A DNA stretch of 64,000 nucleotides, from assembly GCA_009829735.1 (NCBI GenBank), contig CM020620.1, positions 6,209,545 to 6,273,544 of the forward strand, given 5' to 3'. This DNA comes from Pyropia yezoensis. Lineage: Eukaryota; Rhodophyta; Bangiophyceae; Bangiales; Bangiaceae. Made by a program: the position numbers and the translations under genes. Of the stretch, positions 21,377 to 31,679 are shown piece by piece; the first letter of the stretch is position 1, and each line of letters begins with the position of its first letter. Under the pieces are notes generated by a model that ran no database searches, had not been told where the DNA came from, and saw nothing but the letters and a program-made list of their open reading frames with translations.

Positions 21377-22166
21377 ACGGCGCCGCATGTACATACCTAT
21401 GCCTACCTACCAACAACACGACCCCCGTTCCTGTTACCATGCGGGTGTTCGCGGGCGTCAGCGAGGTGGTGGCAGCTGTGCCGCGTGCAGGCGGCGCGGA
21501 TGCTGCTGCCCGCAGTGTGCCGCGGGCGACATGCCGTAATCGCTCACGGAGGAGATCTGTCGGGCACGGATCGGCCGACGCCAGCGGCTCGGCGCGCCCA
21601 CGCCCAGCGCCGGTCAGCAGCAAGCCGCTGTGGACGAAAGCGCGGGCTCCCGACAAGGGCCCGCGATCACAGCCGTCAGACCACCTGGCGTGGCGCGGAG
21701 GTCTGCGGCGGCGGCCGCGCCGCCGGGTGGTGGCCACGTACCCACGGACCATGCGTGTACAGTACTGTACTGTGTGCAGGGCAGGCGTGGCAGCACCACG
21801 CTGCGCGCCGTCCCGATGGCGTCCCCGGTTGCGGGAAGCGACGGTGGATACGCGCGCTCAGCGCCACGCCTCAGCGCATGGTACGCGTATGCTGTGGTGA
21901 ACCCTGACACCACCTGTCGCCGAGCACTGGGGTCGAGGGGAACGATATGCGCGCCAGTCCCAAACACCAGGGAGCGCTCATGACACAGGCGCACGCTACG
22001 GCCAAGGAAGGGATGGTACAAGTTGTCGAGCGCGGAGCCCCGCTATGACCAGAGGGTCAACGCATCAGCTACCACAAAAGAAAGGGGGAATACAAACAAG
22101 AGGGAAAGACAAATAAAGGGAAGAAGGCAACAGATGGCTATGTTCACCCGGCAATGGACGCCCACC
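21377..22166. other. Convergent intergenic region, no supported gene
   Basis: It lies between the 3' ends of the ZIP (+) and VPS28 (-) genes. It contains the perfect 14-bp palindrome gtacagtactgtac at 21,757-21,770. A somewhat A-rich stretch lies at 22,070-22,140. Short overlapping open frames have no recognisable domain. Confidence 0.5.
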
Positions 22167-23093
22167 TCAAGCCCCAACAGCCGCCCGAAAGTCCCGGTAC
22201 GTCATGTTGAGGTCGTAGGTTAGCTGTCGCACCTCATCTTCGTTAAGCTGATACGTCGCTGGGAGGGTCTTGAGCTTGGTGAGCCACTTGGCCAGCGTCG
22301 CCTTCCCATCAAACGTGGCCGGCACGGACGCCACCCGGTCCAACGACTCGGCCACCTGCAGCAGCTGCGGGTACACCTGGTCCACCGCTGTCATCTGCAG
22401 CTGCACCAAGTCCAGGGCGGTGAGGAAGCGCTCACAGCAGTTGAGCAGCGCCCCCGCCTGCGCCACCCCCGCGCCCGCCACGGCGGTGGAGGTGGCCACC
22501 CGCTTGAGCGCCTGCTGCCGCTCCTGGGTGGCAGTCGCCTCGGCCGCTGCAGACGGCACCGCCGCCGTCGCCGCCGCCGTACCCGCACCCGCGGCTGCCG
22601 ACCCCCCCTCCAACCCAACGTGCGTGCCGGGTACGCGCTCCCGGCACAGGCGGATGCGGGCGGCTTGGGCCGACAGCCCGCACTGGGCCCAAAAGTCCTC
22701 GGGGTTGGGCATCTGGTCCGACAGCAGGTCCGCAGTGGACTTGAATTGGGCAATCAGCGTCCGCACCGCCTGCACGTACGCGGACTCCGACACAGAGCCA
22801 CGGCGCCAGGCGCCCTCGAGGGCCTCGGTCGTCTGGATGATGGCGTACAGGTCGGCACGCGTCGAGTGCAGCTGGTACTGCTCATTGTTGTCATGCAGCC
22901 GGATGGGCTGGTCCCTCACCCCCCCCGCCGCCCCTGCCACCGCCGCGGTGCCCACCGGGGTGGTGGTGGTGGAGACGGGCGGGTGCCGCACGCCACCCGC
23001 CACAGAGACGGGGGGGGGGGGCTCCCAGTTGGTCGAGGTGGGTGTTGGCGGCGGCCGCACCGCCGTGCGGGCAGCTGGCCGTGCCTGCTGCAT
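22167..23093 (-). CDS. VPS28: VPS28, ESCRT-I subunit
   Basis: VPS28 is a core subunit of ESCRT-I. It bridges ESCRT-I to ESCRT-II and helps sort ubiquitinated cargo into multivesicular endosomes. The 308-residue protein has the N-terminal core region at about 75-158 (LYAIIQTTEALEGAW, then LIAQFKST and a 'PEDFWAQCGL' block). The C-terminal four-helix domain is at about 218-303 (FLTALDLVQLQMTAVDQVYP, then LDRV, FDGKATLAKWL, LNEDEVRQLTYDL). Family members are usually 210-250 residues; the extra length is a Pro/Thr/Gly-rich N-terminal 65 residues and an Ala-rich linker at 165-215. The start at 23093 (MQQARP) is the last ATG before the conserved part; the frame is open further upstream without conservation. 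No introns are needed. Confidence 0.92.
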   Translation of the reverse strand: MQQARPAARTAVRPPPTPTSTNWEPPPPVSVAGGVRHPPVSTTTTPVGTAAVAGAAGGVRDQPIRLHDNNEQYQLHSTRADLYAIIQTTEALEGAWRRGSVSESAYVQAVRTLIAQFKSTADLLSDQMPNPEDFWAQCGLSAQAARIRLCRERVPGTHVGLEGGSAAAGAGTAAATAAVPSAAAEATATQERQQALKRVATSTAVAGAGVAQAGALLNCCERFLTALDLVQLQMTAVDQVYPQLLQVAESLDRVASVPATFDGKATLAKWLTKLKTLPATYQLNEDEVRQLTYDLNMTYRDFRAAVGA

Positions 23094-23691
23094 CGTAAGC
23101 CTTATCGGCGGGCGGGTCAGTGACAGCGAGAAAGACAGGAGGCGGAGGCGGCCCCCGGTTCGTACAACCAAGACGCCACGGGCGCTCGCCAGTGGGGCAC
23201 GCGACGCGGGGTGCCCACCGCGGCAGAAGGTGGGCGACAGCACCAGACGCGGCAGCAGCACACCCAGGGACTAGGGCACACGGAGGAAGGAAGTGTGGCA
23301 GCAATGGGAGCTTCAGAGGGGACGGCGAAGGTTGCTCGGTCCTGCTGGTGGTCACAGGGAAGGGTGACACGCGGTGGGGACGCTGTCGTTCACGAGTCAA
23401 GAGTGCAGCGCGCGGCGGCGTCCTTGCTGTACAGCACATAGCCGTATTTGAACCACACGTGGCCAAAAATAAATTTAAATACTACACACATTCACTACAC
23501 TATACGGCAGACGACAGAGACTGCATGCAGCCTGGAGCCGTGGGCGTGCACTGCCGCCGCTCCACACCCCCGTCTCTGCCCCTCTCTACCTCTATTGGCA
23601 CCTGCATGGTGCGCACCGAGGTACCATCCCTCTGAAAGCGCACCGAGTACCAGCCGTCTGGGTGCGCAGCGACAGTATCAGCACAGGGCGC

Positions 23692-24393
23692 TTACATAGC
23701 GCGCACCGAGTACCAGCCCACGGGGGTGTTGAAAGACGGGAAGTCACCGTTCTGGATGGAGAAAATGGTCGTTGGCGGCACCGTCGCCGCGTCGTCGGCC
23801 TCGTGCGTCTTGCCGCTGTCCGTGCCCGCGTCCCAGAAGGTAAGACGGCCGCCCGTCTTGGACACCCAGCGGCCCCAGCGGCAGACCGGCACGTTGTAAA
23901 AGCCAGTGAACCAGTCTGGGGAAGGGAACAGCATCGTCGCCCCCGACACGTACGTCGCACCCGTGGCGGCGTCGGCCGTCACCTTGAGGACCACCTTTTC
24001 CACCCCCGACTCGGTCGGCGCGTCCGTCCCAGACCAGGAAGACACGTGGCCGGCCGACTCGTAGGTGCTCAGCTCCTCCCGCAGCGGCGCCGGGTTGCCC
24101 GTCTCGGCCACCGTCTTGATGCCGTCACTCGCAAAAGAGCCAGGCGCCCACATCTGGTACCGCGACGCGTGGGCGGCGACGGTGGGCGGCGAGAAGTTAC
24201 CGCCGTCGGGGTAAGAGCCCGGGTGCGTGCGCCCGGACCAGTTGAGCCACAGCGTCACCTCGTACTCGCGCTTGCCGGTGCAACCGCGAGGCGCGTAGTA
24301 GCGCGCATCAGCGCCGGTGGTGGATGCGGCAGTGGCAGCGACCACCACCAGGACGGCGGCGGCCAGGCCAGACAGTGACTTGGAAATGGCCAT
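23692..24393 (-). CDS. Secreted spondin-N domain protein
   Basis: Spondin-N domains are extracellular beta-sandwich modules; in animals they occur in F-spondin and related matrix proteins, and single-domain secreted versions occur in protists and bacteria. The 233-residue protein begins with a clear signal peptide (1-30, ending GADA). Family landmarks follow: EVTLWLNWSGRTHPGSYP (45-62), NFSPP then H75, ASDGIKTVAETG (88-99), a SPDWFTGFYNV motif (158-168), a Trp-rich 'CRWGRWVS' segment and the ending GWYSVRAM. One domain fills the whole mature protein. There is no transmembrane segment, so it is probably released or held in the wall or matrix. It lies head to tail with VPS28 with 598 bp between; nothing suggests joint function. 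The binding partner is unknown. Confidence 0.85.
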   Translation of the reverse strand: MAISKSLSGLAAAVLVVVAATAASTTGADARYYAPRGCTGKREYEVTLWLNWSGRTHPGSYPDGGNFSPPTVAAHASRYQMWAPGSFASDGIKTVAETGNPAPLREELSTYESAGHVSSWSGTDAPTESGVEKVVLKVTADAATGATYVSGATMLFPSPDWFTGFYNVPVCRWGRWVSKTGGRLTFWDAGTDSGKTHEADDAATVPPTTIFSIQNGDFPSFNTPVGWYSVRAM

Positions 24394-24585
24394 AGTGGAG
24401 TGGGGCGGCGGGAACGTGGGTGGAGAAGGTGGCCTAGAGGCGGGGACAACAGGTCAGAGGAAAGAAGAGAGGAAGGGGTGCCAAGAAGAGTGGGCGGAAA
24501 GGGGCAGAAGCAGGTGGAAAGGTGACTGCCGGTGCGTTGACTGTGAGGAGTGTGGTTGACCGTGAAGGAGCTGCGCCTCCTCGCA

Positions 24586-24591
24586 TTTAAA
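24586..24591 (-). promoter_or_regulatory. Possible TATA-like element of the spondin-N gene
   Basis: TTTAAA in a GC-rich setting, about 193 bp upstream of the ATG. It is the only AT-rich hexamer in the upstream region; position alone supports it. Confidence 0.25.
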
Positions 24592-24974
24592 CGCAATACA
24601 ACGGCGCTACATAGCCCCCTGCCCTCGCCCGTCCCCGGTGGCTCCGACGCCTACTCGCGGTGCCCGCGGCCTGGACAGCAGCACCGGCCAGCCACCCGTT
24701 GCCACCACGGTGGAGGGTGGGGCGTCGAAAAGACAATAGGGTGGTCAGCTACGTTCGGGCCGCGACGCGGATAGCGCCCCCCTGCCACCCCCCCCCCCCC
24801 CCCCGGTGCTACCGCTGCGCTCCACGGAAGCTGCCGCGCCCGGCCAGCCCCCCCCGAATAGAACAGTTGGGGGGAGGGGGGCGGCATGTCGGTGGCGTCG
24901 CCGCGCAGCAGCAATAGCTCCCGTCCGCCGCCGGTCGTGTGCACGCGCCGTTGGGAGAAAAGGCAAAGGGAAAG

Positions 24975-25046
24975 CGACTGACGGGTGCGGGGTACCCTTG
25001 GCAGAGAAACCGACTGACGGGTGCGGGGTACCCTTGGCAGAGAAAC
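24975..25046. repeat. Perfect 36-bp tandem duplication
   Basis: Two identical adjacent copies (24,975-25,010 and 25,011-25,046), each starting 'cgactgacgggtgcgggg' and ending 'gcagagaaac'. The region 24,600-26,140 otherwise holds no supported gene. Confidence 0.9.
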
Positions 25047-26143
25047 GCTGGGGCTCTTTCGCAGAGAGAAAAGAAGGAAACCGAGTGATGCCAGCCTGGT
25101 CTTCGATGATCCACAGCCAATGAGCACCTGTTGTGGTCCTCGATTTCTCCTCATCAACGCCGAGGTGCACGGCCAGTGTGGTCCATGGACACGTTTCGAC
25201 GAAAGTTGGCTGTAAGTGGGGTTGACGTCACTGGCGCCTGCGAGGATCGTGAGCACGGCAGGGCCGCTTCATCGACCACCCGTCTCGTTCATCCGTGGCA
25301 ACACCCAGAGCGACCCGCCGAGCCTCCACCTCTCTCCAGTAGGTAGGTATCGACACATCCTCTCTGGGTGCACGCACTCGGTTGAGTTGGGATGAGTGTC
25401 CCGCAAAGTAAATAGGGGAGAAAACAAAGTCGGTCAAGCATCTCTATGCGCCCGGATATGTGCACACGGTGATAAACGAGGTGGAAGTGGAGCTCAGGAG
25501 GCGGTCGTCTTCAGCGGTCTTGCCACGCACCAGCAGTAAGACGTTCCATTGGCTGCACATCGCCCTCCCACACCCGAAGCGGTGGACATATGGCAGTCGC
25601 CTTTAGTTTAACATTGTACAGCGCGCTCCCGAATGAAGTCCAGCAGTCATCAGTTATTGTCCGACCTGCTGCTGGAGAGCGCATCTAGTTGTTACAGTAT
25701 ATAGACCGAGGCCGGTCACAGCACTCATCGAACACAACAATGCCGAGCTGTGACAGACGTTCGGAGTGGAGTGCCCCCACACATAGATAAAGAGAGACGG
25801 ACAAGCCAACGGCAGCAACACAAGACAACCAAGAAAACGAAGCGCGCACAAGTCTGTCCGCCAGTGTCTCCACCAGGAACAGAAGCCCACATGAACACAA
25901 ACAAAAGAACCCCCATCGCGTCAACCGGGCGGCGGGACGTTGCCAGGTCGCCCGTCCCCACAGACACAACAACGTACACTGGCCGGCCCAATGGCCACCA
26001 TCCCCCTCCCACAGTCATTCCCTCTCTCCCCAGTCAGACGACACAAGCCACCCATCCTGTACACGCGCACACCACCAATGAATCCCCCTTTCTGCTCATC
26101 CCCCTAAATCGCGCTGCCCACCAAACCTGCCTGCCACCGCGCC
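25047..26143. other. Intergenic, no supported gene
   Basis: It lies downstream of the ESRP-like gene (which runs on the minus strand) and is less GC-rich than the surroundings. A TATA-like 'agtatataga' on the plus strand lies near 25,697, and a plus-strand frame starts at 25,750, but that frame is Pro/His/Arg-rich and runs antisense into the ESRP-like coding region. It is treated as chance. Confidence 0.45.
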
Positions 26144-28242
26144 TCACACGTGCGGCGGTGGCGGCAGTCCACTGGACGACACCCCGTGCGGCGTCCGTGC
26201 GTACAGCGGCGGCGGCAGACGCCCGCCGGCGTGCCCACCCCCGCCCCCATAGCCGCCGTGGCTCGGAGGCACGGGGTAGACACCACCGCCCTCCATGCCT
26301 CCACCGCCCCCACCAGGGGGCCCCCAGCCCATCGACAGCGCCGACAGGCCCGTCGCCACAGACTCGACGGCCGCATCAGGGCGCCCCCCCCCGCCGCCCC
26401 CTCCCCCCCCACGTGGGTCTATTGGCATGACCACCACGTCCAGCTGCAGGCTCCGCGCCTTCGCCGATGCCAGCGCTGCCGCTTCACCATACACATCCAC
26501 TATGGCGGCGGAGCCACCGCCGCCGCCAGGCGGCCCACCCGCCAGGCTCCCCACCGCACCTGCGGCACCAGCCATGACCCGAATGGTGCCTAAGGCGGAA
26601 GCAGCCACGCCGCCAACACCACCCGTGAGCAGGCGACGCACCATGGGTGCATCGGTGCCCGCGGGCAGCCGCCGCAGAAGCAGCGACACGGCCGGCGGTG
26701 GGCGCGGAAGGCCCACAGGCGGCGCACCACCGGGTACCGTCCGGTGCCGGCCGGCGCGTGCGCCATTTACAGCCGGCCGTGGTGGCGCAGCCGCCCCCGC
26801 GCCCACGCCATTGCTGCTGCCGCTGCCACCCCCGCTGCTCCCACCGCCGCCACCACCACCACCGCCGCCGCCCCCGCCACCACCTCCGCGCACGCTGCCC
26901 CCCCCCCCCCCCCCCCCCCGTCCTCAGCGTCTGCGCGGCGGCCTTCCCGAGCGCCTCGGCCGTCACACCGCGCCAGGTGCGCGGCCATGTCAGCGGGCGA
27001 CGACGCAAACACCTCAACGTACCGCGGCCCCATCATATGACGGTGCCGCCGCAGCGCGCGGTCCATCCCTCCTGGCGGCACTTGGAGAAAGGCCTCCCCT
27101 GTCGCCTTGCCCGCCGCGTTGCGAACAAAGCGCACCCCCCCGGGGGCGGCGGGGACAGACGAGAAGAAGGCCAGCACGTCGGCCTCGGTGGCCGACCACG
27201 GGAGACCCCGCAGGCGCACGATATCCGCGGCGGGCACGCCCGCCGCGACGACCGGCGCGAAAATCGACGGCGGCAGCATTGGGGACACAAAGTGGTGGCC
27301 CGCCGCGAGCAGCCGCACCACAACCGACGCCAGCGACCGCACGTGTGCAATGGCGGAGGCGGGCGCCATGGGCGGGGGGGGCGGCAGGTGCAGCGCCGCA
27401 AGCAGCGTCGCCCGATTGTGCGGCCGCCCCGCGTGGGGCAAGGCGCGGCAAAACTCGGTGCGGAGATCGAAAAAGGTGGTCAGCGACGAGGGCAGGGTCA
27501 GGCGCTTGGCGTGCGCCTCCCGCGGGAGGACGACGCTCAAGTCCCACGGGCCGTCAGTGGCGAGCACGTATGTGGCGGGCGCGGGCAGCAGGCGGGACAG
27601 GTGGGTGAGAAAGACGTGCAAGGACGGACCCAGCGGCAGGCCCTGACAAAGGATGTGGGCAGCGGGGGTGACAGAGGGGGTGGGTGCCGGCGACGGCGTC
27701 CGCGACGGCGACCGCCGCGGGGAGGGACAGCTCGCAACAGAGCTGCCGCTCCGGTGGCCGCTCGCGGGGGGGGCATCGGCCGCCGAGCCGCTGCCCGACC
27801 CCGACCCACCGTCGGCTGACCCACCGCCTGGGCGGGCAATGGCGGGGCCACGGGTCGGGCGCCCCCCACCCAGAGCCCCCCCGCTGCCGCCGCTGCCCGA
27901 GCCGCTACCCCCCCCCCCCCGAGCGCCCCGGACATTGGCATGCCCCACCGCGCCTCGATGCCCCCCCCCGTCCCCATCCCCCCCCGCCCGGCTCCCGCCG
28001 CTGCCACCGCTGCTGGTGGCAGTGTCCCCCCCTCCCCCCCCGCCCCCGGCGGCCGGTCGCCCCGCCCCCCCCCCCTCCCACCGGGGTGCCACCAACACTA
28101 CCCGAGCCTCCACCACTGCCGCCGACGGCAGGTGCACCACCGCATAGGGCCACTCGACCACCTCCCCAGCGCCACCAACGCCGTCGCCGGCAGTTGTCTC
28201 CACGTCCAGCACCACCAGGTACTCGCACGCGTGGGGGTGCAT
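26144..28242 (-). CDS. ESRP/Fusilli-like protein: ERI1/DnaQ-type nuclease fold plus RRMs, frame broken at a poly-C run
   Basis: It is predicted to bind RNA, probably in RNA processing. From the ATG at 28242 the protein opens directly with a DEDDh-type exonuclease motif (LVVLDVETT, Asp13 and Glu15; then EVVEWPYAVV). A low-complexity Gly/Ser insert at about 55-195 follows, then ATDGPWDLSVVLP (Asp230) and a FFDLRTEF block (257-264). An hnRNP H/ESRP-type RRM follows at about 340-415 (IVRLRGLPW, ATGEAFLQV, MMGPRYVEVF). The order and wording closely match animal ESRP1/2. The expected final His-x4-Asp pair of the nuclease is not seen (AIAHVRSLA instead), so catalysis is doubtful. At 26,898-26,919 a run of 22 C shifts the frame; beyond it a second degenerate RRM (SLLLRRLPAGTD...VDVYGEAAAL) and a Gly/Pro-rich tail continue to 26144. 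The break is probably an assembly error or a true length-variable tract. Confidence 0.7.
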
Positions 28243-29867
28243 GATGACGCGCAATCGGGAAGGAAAGGCGGGGGCGGGGAGGTGACAGTCAGGGAGGGGG
28301 TGGCTGGGGGTGAGCGTTCCAGTCGACGCGCGACGAAGGGGCGCCGCCGCCGCGGCCGCAGCGGCGGCGACCGGCTCGGCCGGAGCGGCGGCACCCAGAC
28401 GGCGGCGATGAGCCAGCGCCGGCCAGAGGGTCGACGGATAAAGAGGCGAAAGAGAAGGGACGGGCAAGTGGAAGAAAGGAGGGAGGACACGGGGCGCCCA
28501 CCCAGAGCAAACCCGCACGACCACCGCGGCGGCGGCGACCGCGGCGGCGGTGACCGCGCCAGTGACAGCGGCAGTGGCGGCGGCGGTAGGTGGTGACCAC
28601 GGCGGTGGCAGTGGTGGTGGCCGCGGTAGGGGCAAAGACGGTGGCAGTGAAAGTGGCAGTGACGGCGGACGTGGCGGTGGCAGCGGCACTTGGCAGAGTG
28701 CTGCTCTTCCTGCCCCCGCTGCCTAATCCGCCCCCCGCCACCACCACCCCCCCCTACAAGCCCAGCCGTCGGGCCGCACGCACGTGCAGCCGGGAGCCGA
28801 CGGCCCCGGGGGGGGACAAGAGGCAACCGGTGGCCACGCGGGGGGCCACCGACGAGCGGCGCGGCAGCGGGGGTCACCGCGGGGGCGCCGCTGCCGCGTC
28901 GGCCGCGGCGCGCCGTCGGAAGCCGACGCGCCCGCCGCACGTGCGGCTCCTTATCCCGGTGGGCGGCGGGGGGGGGCGGTGGCGTGGGTGGTGGGGATGC
29001 GGGTGGCGGCGACGTGGCACCCCGGACCTTGCTAGCCGCCCACGGGTGGGGGGTGGGGACGGCGGAGGGTGGAAGGCGGCTCGCAGCCGCGAGACGGCCC
29101 GCCAGCCTCTCGCGGCTCTGGCCGACTGCCCGACTGCCCGACCGCCGCCCGCCACCCCCCCCCCCCCTCCCGCCCACCGGTCGCCAGACGCGCTGCTTGC
29201 GCCGCCGCCGTGGTGGTGGCCGCGTCATGATCGGACGGGGGGGGGGGGGTGTTGTGTGGTGGTTGAGGCGAAAAAAACCGACACCGCCTGCGTGGTGGGG
29301 TGTGGAACAGGGGGCCAATCGAGCGGTGGTTCCGGCGGGGGCCCATTCATTCCGCACCCCGTGGCTGCGAACCGGCGGCAAGCAAACGGGAAAAAACGGG
29401 CGACTCTCCAGCTTGGCCCCCGCATGTGATTTCGGTGGTCTATCACCATTGATCGTGATCTCAGGAGTCAAATACAATATACTTGTGTGCGAACAGGTCA
29501 CACGACAGAAACACCGAAATACACGTGTTGATGGTGCTGCAAGGCTCTCTTTAGGGCCGGCTCTCGGATGCAGAAGCGCCGTCTACACAAGGACCACGTA
29601 TGTATCTCTCGGAAGCACCCATCGCAGGCCTCGCGGGGGCCAAGTTGAGGCGCTACGCCGCCCCCTGGAGGGCGTAGCGCCCTGGAGGGCTTAGCGCCCT
29701 CCCCCTCCCGACAGTGACCACCCCGTAAGGCCCTGAGCCGCTCCCCCGCCCAGAATATATACATTCCACCAATGCGAGACGCGTGTGCCTGTTCCATTCC
29801 CCCCCCCCCGGCCCCCCTCCGCCGTCTTTCCCTTGCCTCCACTCCCTTCGCGCCGCCCTCCCAACGC
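28243..29867. other. Intergenic, no supported gene; palindromic repeat at 29,649-29,700
   Basis: The ESRP-like frame is open upstream to 28,689, but that part is Pro/Ala-rich and unconserved. Other open frames are low-complexity. At 29,649-29,659 'ggcgctacgcc' is followed by its inverted copy 'ggcgtagcgcc' at 29,671-29,681, and by a related 'gggcttagcgccct' at 29,687-29,700. Another 9-bp inverted pair (atttcggtg/caccgaaat) spans about 29,429-29,521 in a locally AT-richer stretch. Confidence 0.45.
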
Positions 29868-31679
29868 TCAGCCCACTGTGGGGGGTGCCGCCTTTGCGGC
29901 CGCCGCCTCGGCCGCCGCCGCCGCCGCAATCCCCCCCTGCACGTCCTCCAGACCCCGCAGCGGGCGGTTGCCGCGCCGCTCGTACCCCCCCCCCCAGTGG
30001 TCGTCGGTAGCGTAGCGCCCCCGCAGCGCCGTCGACCACCCCCCCCGCACGTACTGCCGCACGCACCCCGCGCAGGGCCCGTCCACGCGGCGGCGGCCAA
30101 ACGGGTCGGTGTAAAAGACGCCCGCCGCGGGCCCGCCGGGGCAGTGCGCGGCGCCGACGGTGACGGTGCCATCAAAGGCGAGCGCCCGGCGGAGGGCGAG
30201 GAAGGGGGCGCCGCCGGTGCCGGCGGCCGGGTGGCCGGCCAGCGGCAGCGCCACGCCCGCGTCGGTCGAGACGCGGTCGACGGTGGAGGGCGTCACCGGC
30301 GGGTCGGCCATATCAATGGAAAAGCCCGACCGCTTGTCCCCGAGGGTGGAGCACGGCCCCGTGCCGCCGCGCCAGTGCTCGGTGCGGAGGCGCGGGAGGG
30401 GCTGGGAGAGCCCCCGCTCAAGCCGCCCGTCCGTCGCGTTGGCCACGTTGAAGCGCTTGCGGAAGCGGGACACCCCGTGTAGCTCCCGCCGGAGTGCCGC
30501 CTCCTCCGCCCCCAGCGGCAGCATGTACTTGGTGGGCTTGGCGCCAGCCTCTGCTGCGGGGCGCTGGCCAGTGGTAAAGGCAAAGCCAAAGTCGCCCTTG
30601 TAGCTGACGTCCATGAGCAGCTCCGGAGGGGCGCCCCGCGACGGCGCCTCCCGCACCACCGTGAGGGAGACGGTGTGGAAGCGCTTGAGCACCCGGCTCA
30701 TGCGGTTGGCGTCAAAGTGGAGGGACAGCAGCGCGAGGACGCCCGGCGACGGGGCGAAGCGGTAAAACTTAAAGCCCGGGTGCGACTCGTCCTCGTGGTC
30801 ATTCTTGTAGGCGGTGTAGTCAAAGGCGGGGAGGCGGCCTGTGGGGTAGGGGGCAGAGCCGTGCTCGTGGCCATACGAACAGTGGAAGAGCGGGTCCCAG
30901 GCGGGGTGGTACGTTGCGTAGTCGCGGCCATCCACCTCGACGGTCCACTCGTCGTGCAGGGCCGCCGGGCACGCCCCCCCCGGGTCCGCCCCCATCGTCG
31001 CCGCCAGGTCCGCGTCGTGCGTCGGCACCTTCCCCCCCGCCTCTGCCAGCGCCAGCGTCAGCGCCGACACCCGCCGCCCGTCGGGCAGCCGCACGGACCG
31101 TGGCGACGGCAGCCGGCTCACCCCCGCGGGGAGGGTGCGGCACCAGATGGCCGCGGCGGGGAGGCCCGTGCCGGCCGGCGCCGCCACCGGCGTGCCCGGC
31201 CACCCCTCCAACGACGCGCCCCGCCACGGACGGCGGCGGCGGCTGCGGGGGGCGGCGCCGACCGGCGCCGCCACCCCACACACCACCGCCGGCCGGCGGA
31301 GGGTGAGGGCGAGCCACGCCGCCGCCGCCGGCCGCCGCCGCCCAACGACCGGCAGCGACAGGGTGTCCCAGCCGGTGAGGGCAGCGGCCAGCGCCCCGCC
31401 GCCGCCCGGCACGTACGCCACCCCCGCGGTGGTGCGGCGCGGCCGGGTGCGGGCGCCGCGGGGGTACCAAAAGGCGGCGACCAGCACCGGCCGGGCGGCC
31501 GGGTGGGCGGCGAGGAGGGGGTGGTGCCGCCACGCTGGCGCCGACGCGTTGATGGCGACGGTGATGGCGGCGGCGGGGGCGGGGGGGGTGGCCCCCAGCC
31601 ACACCGCCACGACCGCCGCCGCCGCCGCTGCCGCCGCGGTGGCCGTGAGGGAGTGGCGGCGCGTCGGGAAGGCTGCCAT
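29868..31679 (-). CDS. Secreted protein of unknown function with a His-rich HxH cluster
   Basis: The 603-residue protein starts at 31679 (MAAFPTRRH) with a signal peptide (about 1-38); the frame is open upstream to 32,069 but without a signal-like sequence. The first 200 residues are Ala/Arg/Pro-rich. The best-ordered part spans about 215-600, with a conserved-looking cluster YATYHPAWDPLFHCSYGHEHG (His258, His266, His271, His273) and DHEDESHPGFKFYRF (294-308). Such clustered His/Asp/Glu suggests a metal site, but no named family was recognised. Cysteines are few and spread (for example CAGC in the C-terminal part). The last 20 residues are an Ala-rich tail. It is intronless and faces the ESRP-like gene head to tail. 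It may be an extracellular enzyme or matrix protein; no reaction can be assigned. Confidence 0.65.
   Translation of the reverse strand: MAAFPTRRHSLTATAAAAAAAAVVAVWLGATPPAPAAAITVAINASAPAWRHHPLLAAHPAARPVLVAAFWYPRGARTRPRRTTAGVAYVPGGGGALAAALTGWDTLSLPVVGRRRPAAAAWLALTLRRPAVVCGVAAPVGAAPRSRRRRPWRGASLEGWPGTPVAAPAGTGLPAAAIWCRTLPAGVSRLPSPRSVRLPDGRRVSALTLALAEAGGKVPTHDADLAATMGADPGGACPAALHDEWTVEVDGRDYATYHPAWDPLFHCSYGHEHGSAPYPTGRLPAFDYTAYKNDHEDESHPGFKFYRFAPSPGVLALLSLHFDANRMSRVLKRFHTVSLTVVREAPSRGAPPELLMDVSYKGDFGFAFTTGQRPAAEAGAKPTKYMLPLGAEEAALRRELHGVSRFRKRFNVANATDGRLERGLSQPLPRLRTEHWRGGTGPCSTLGDKRSGFSIDMADPPVTPSTVDRVSTDAGVALPLAGHPAAGTGGAPFLALRRALAFDGTVTVGAAHCPGGPAAGVFYTDPFGRRRVDGPCAGCVRQYVRGGWSTALRGRYATDDHWGGGYERRGNRPLRGLEDVQGGIAAAAAAEAAAAKAAPPTVG

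Noticed and set aside
26295..27819. Plus-strand frames of 437 and 390 codons antisense to the ESRP-like gene
   Set aside because: Pro/Arg/His-rich shadows; the minus strand has clear RRM and nuclease motifs.
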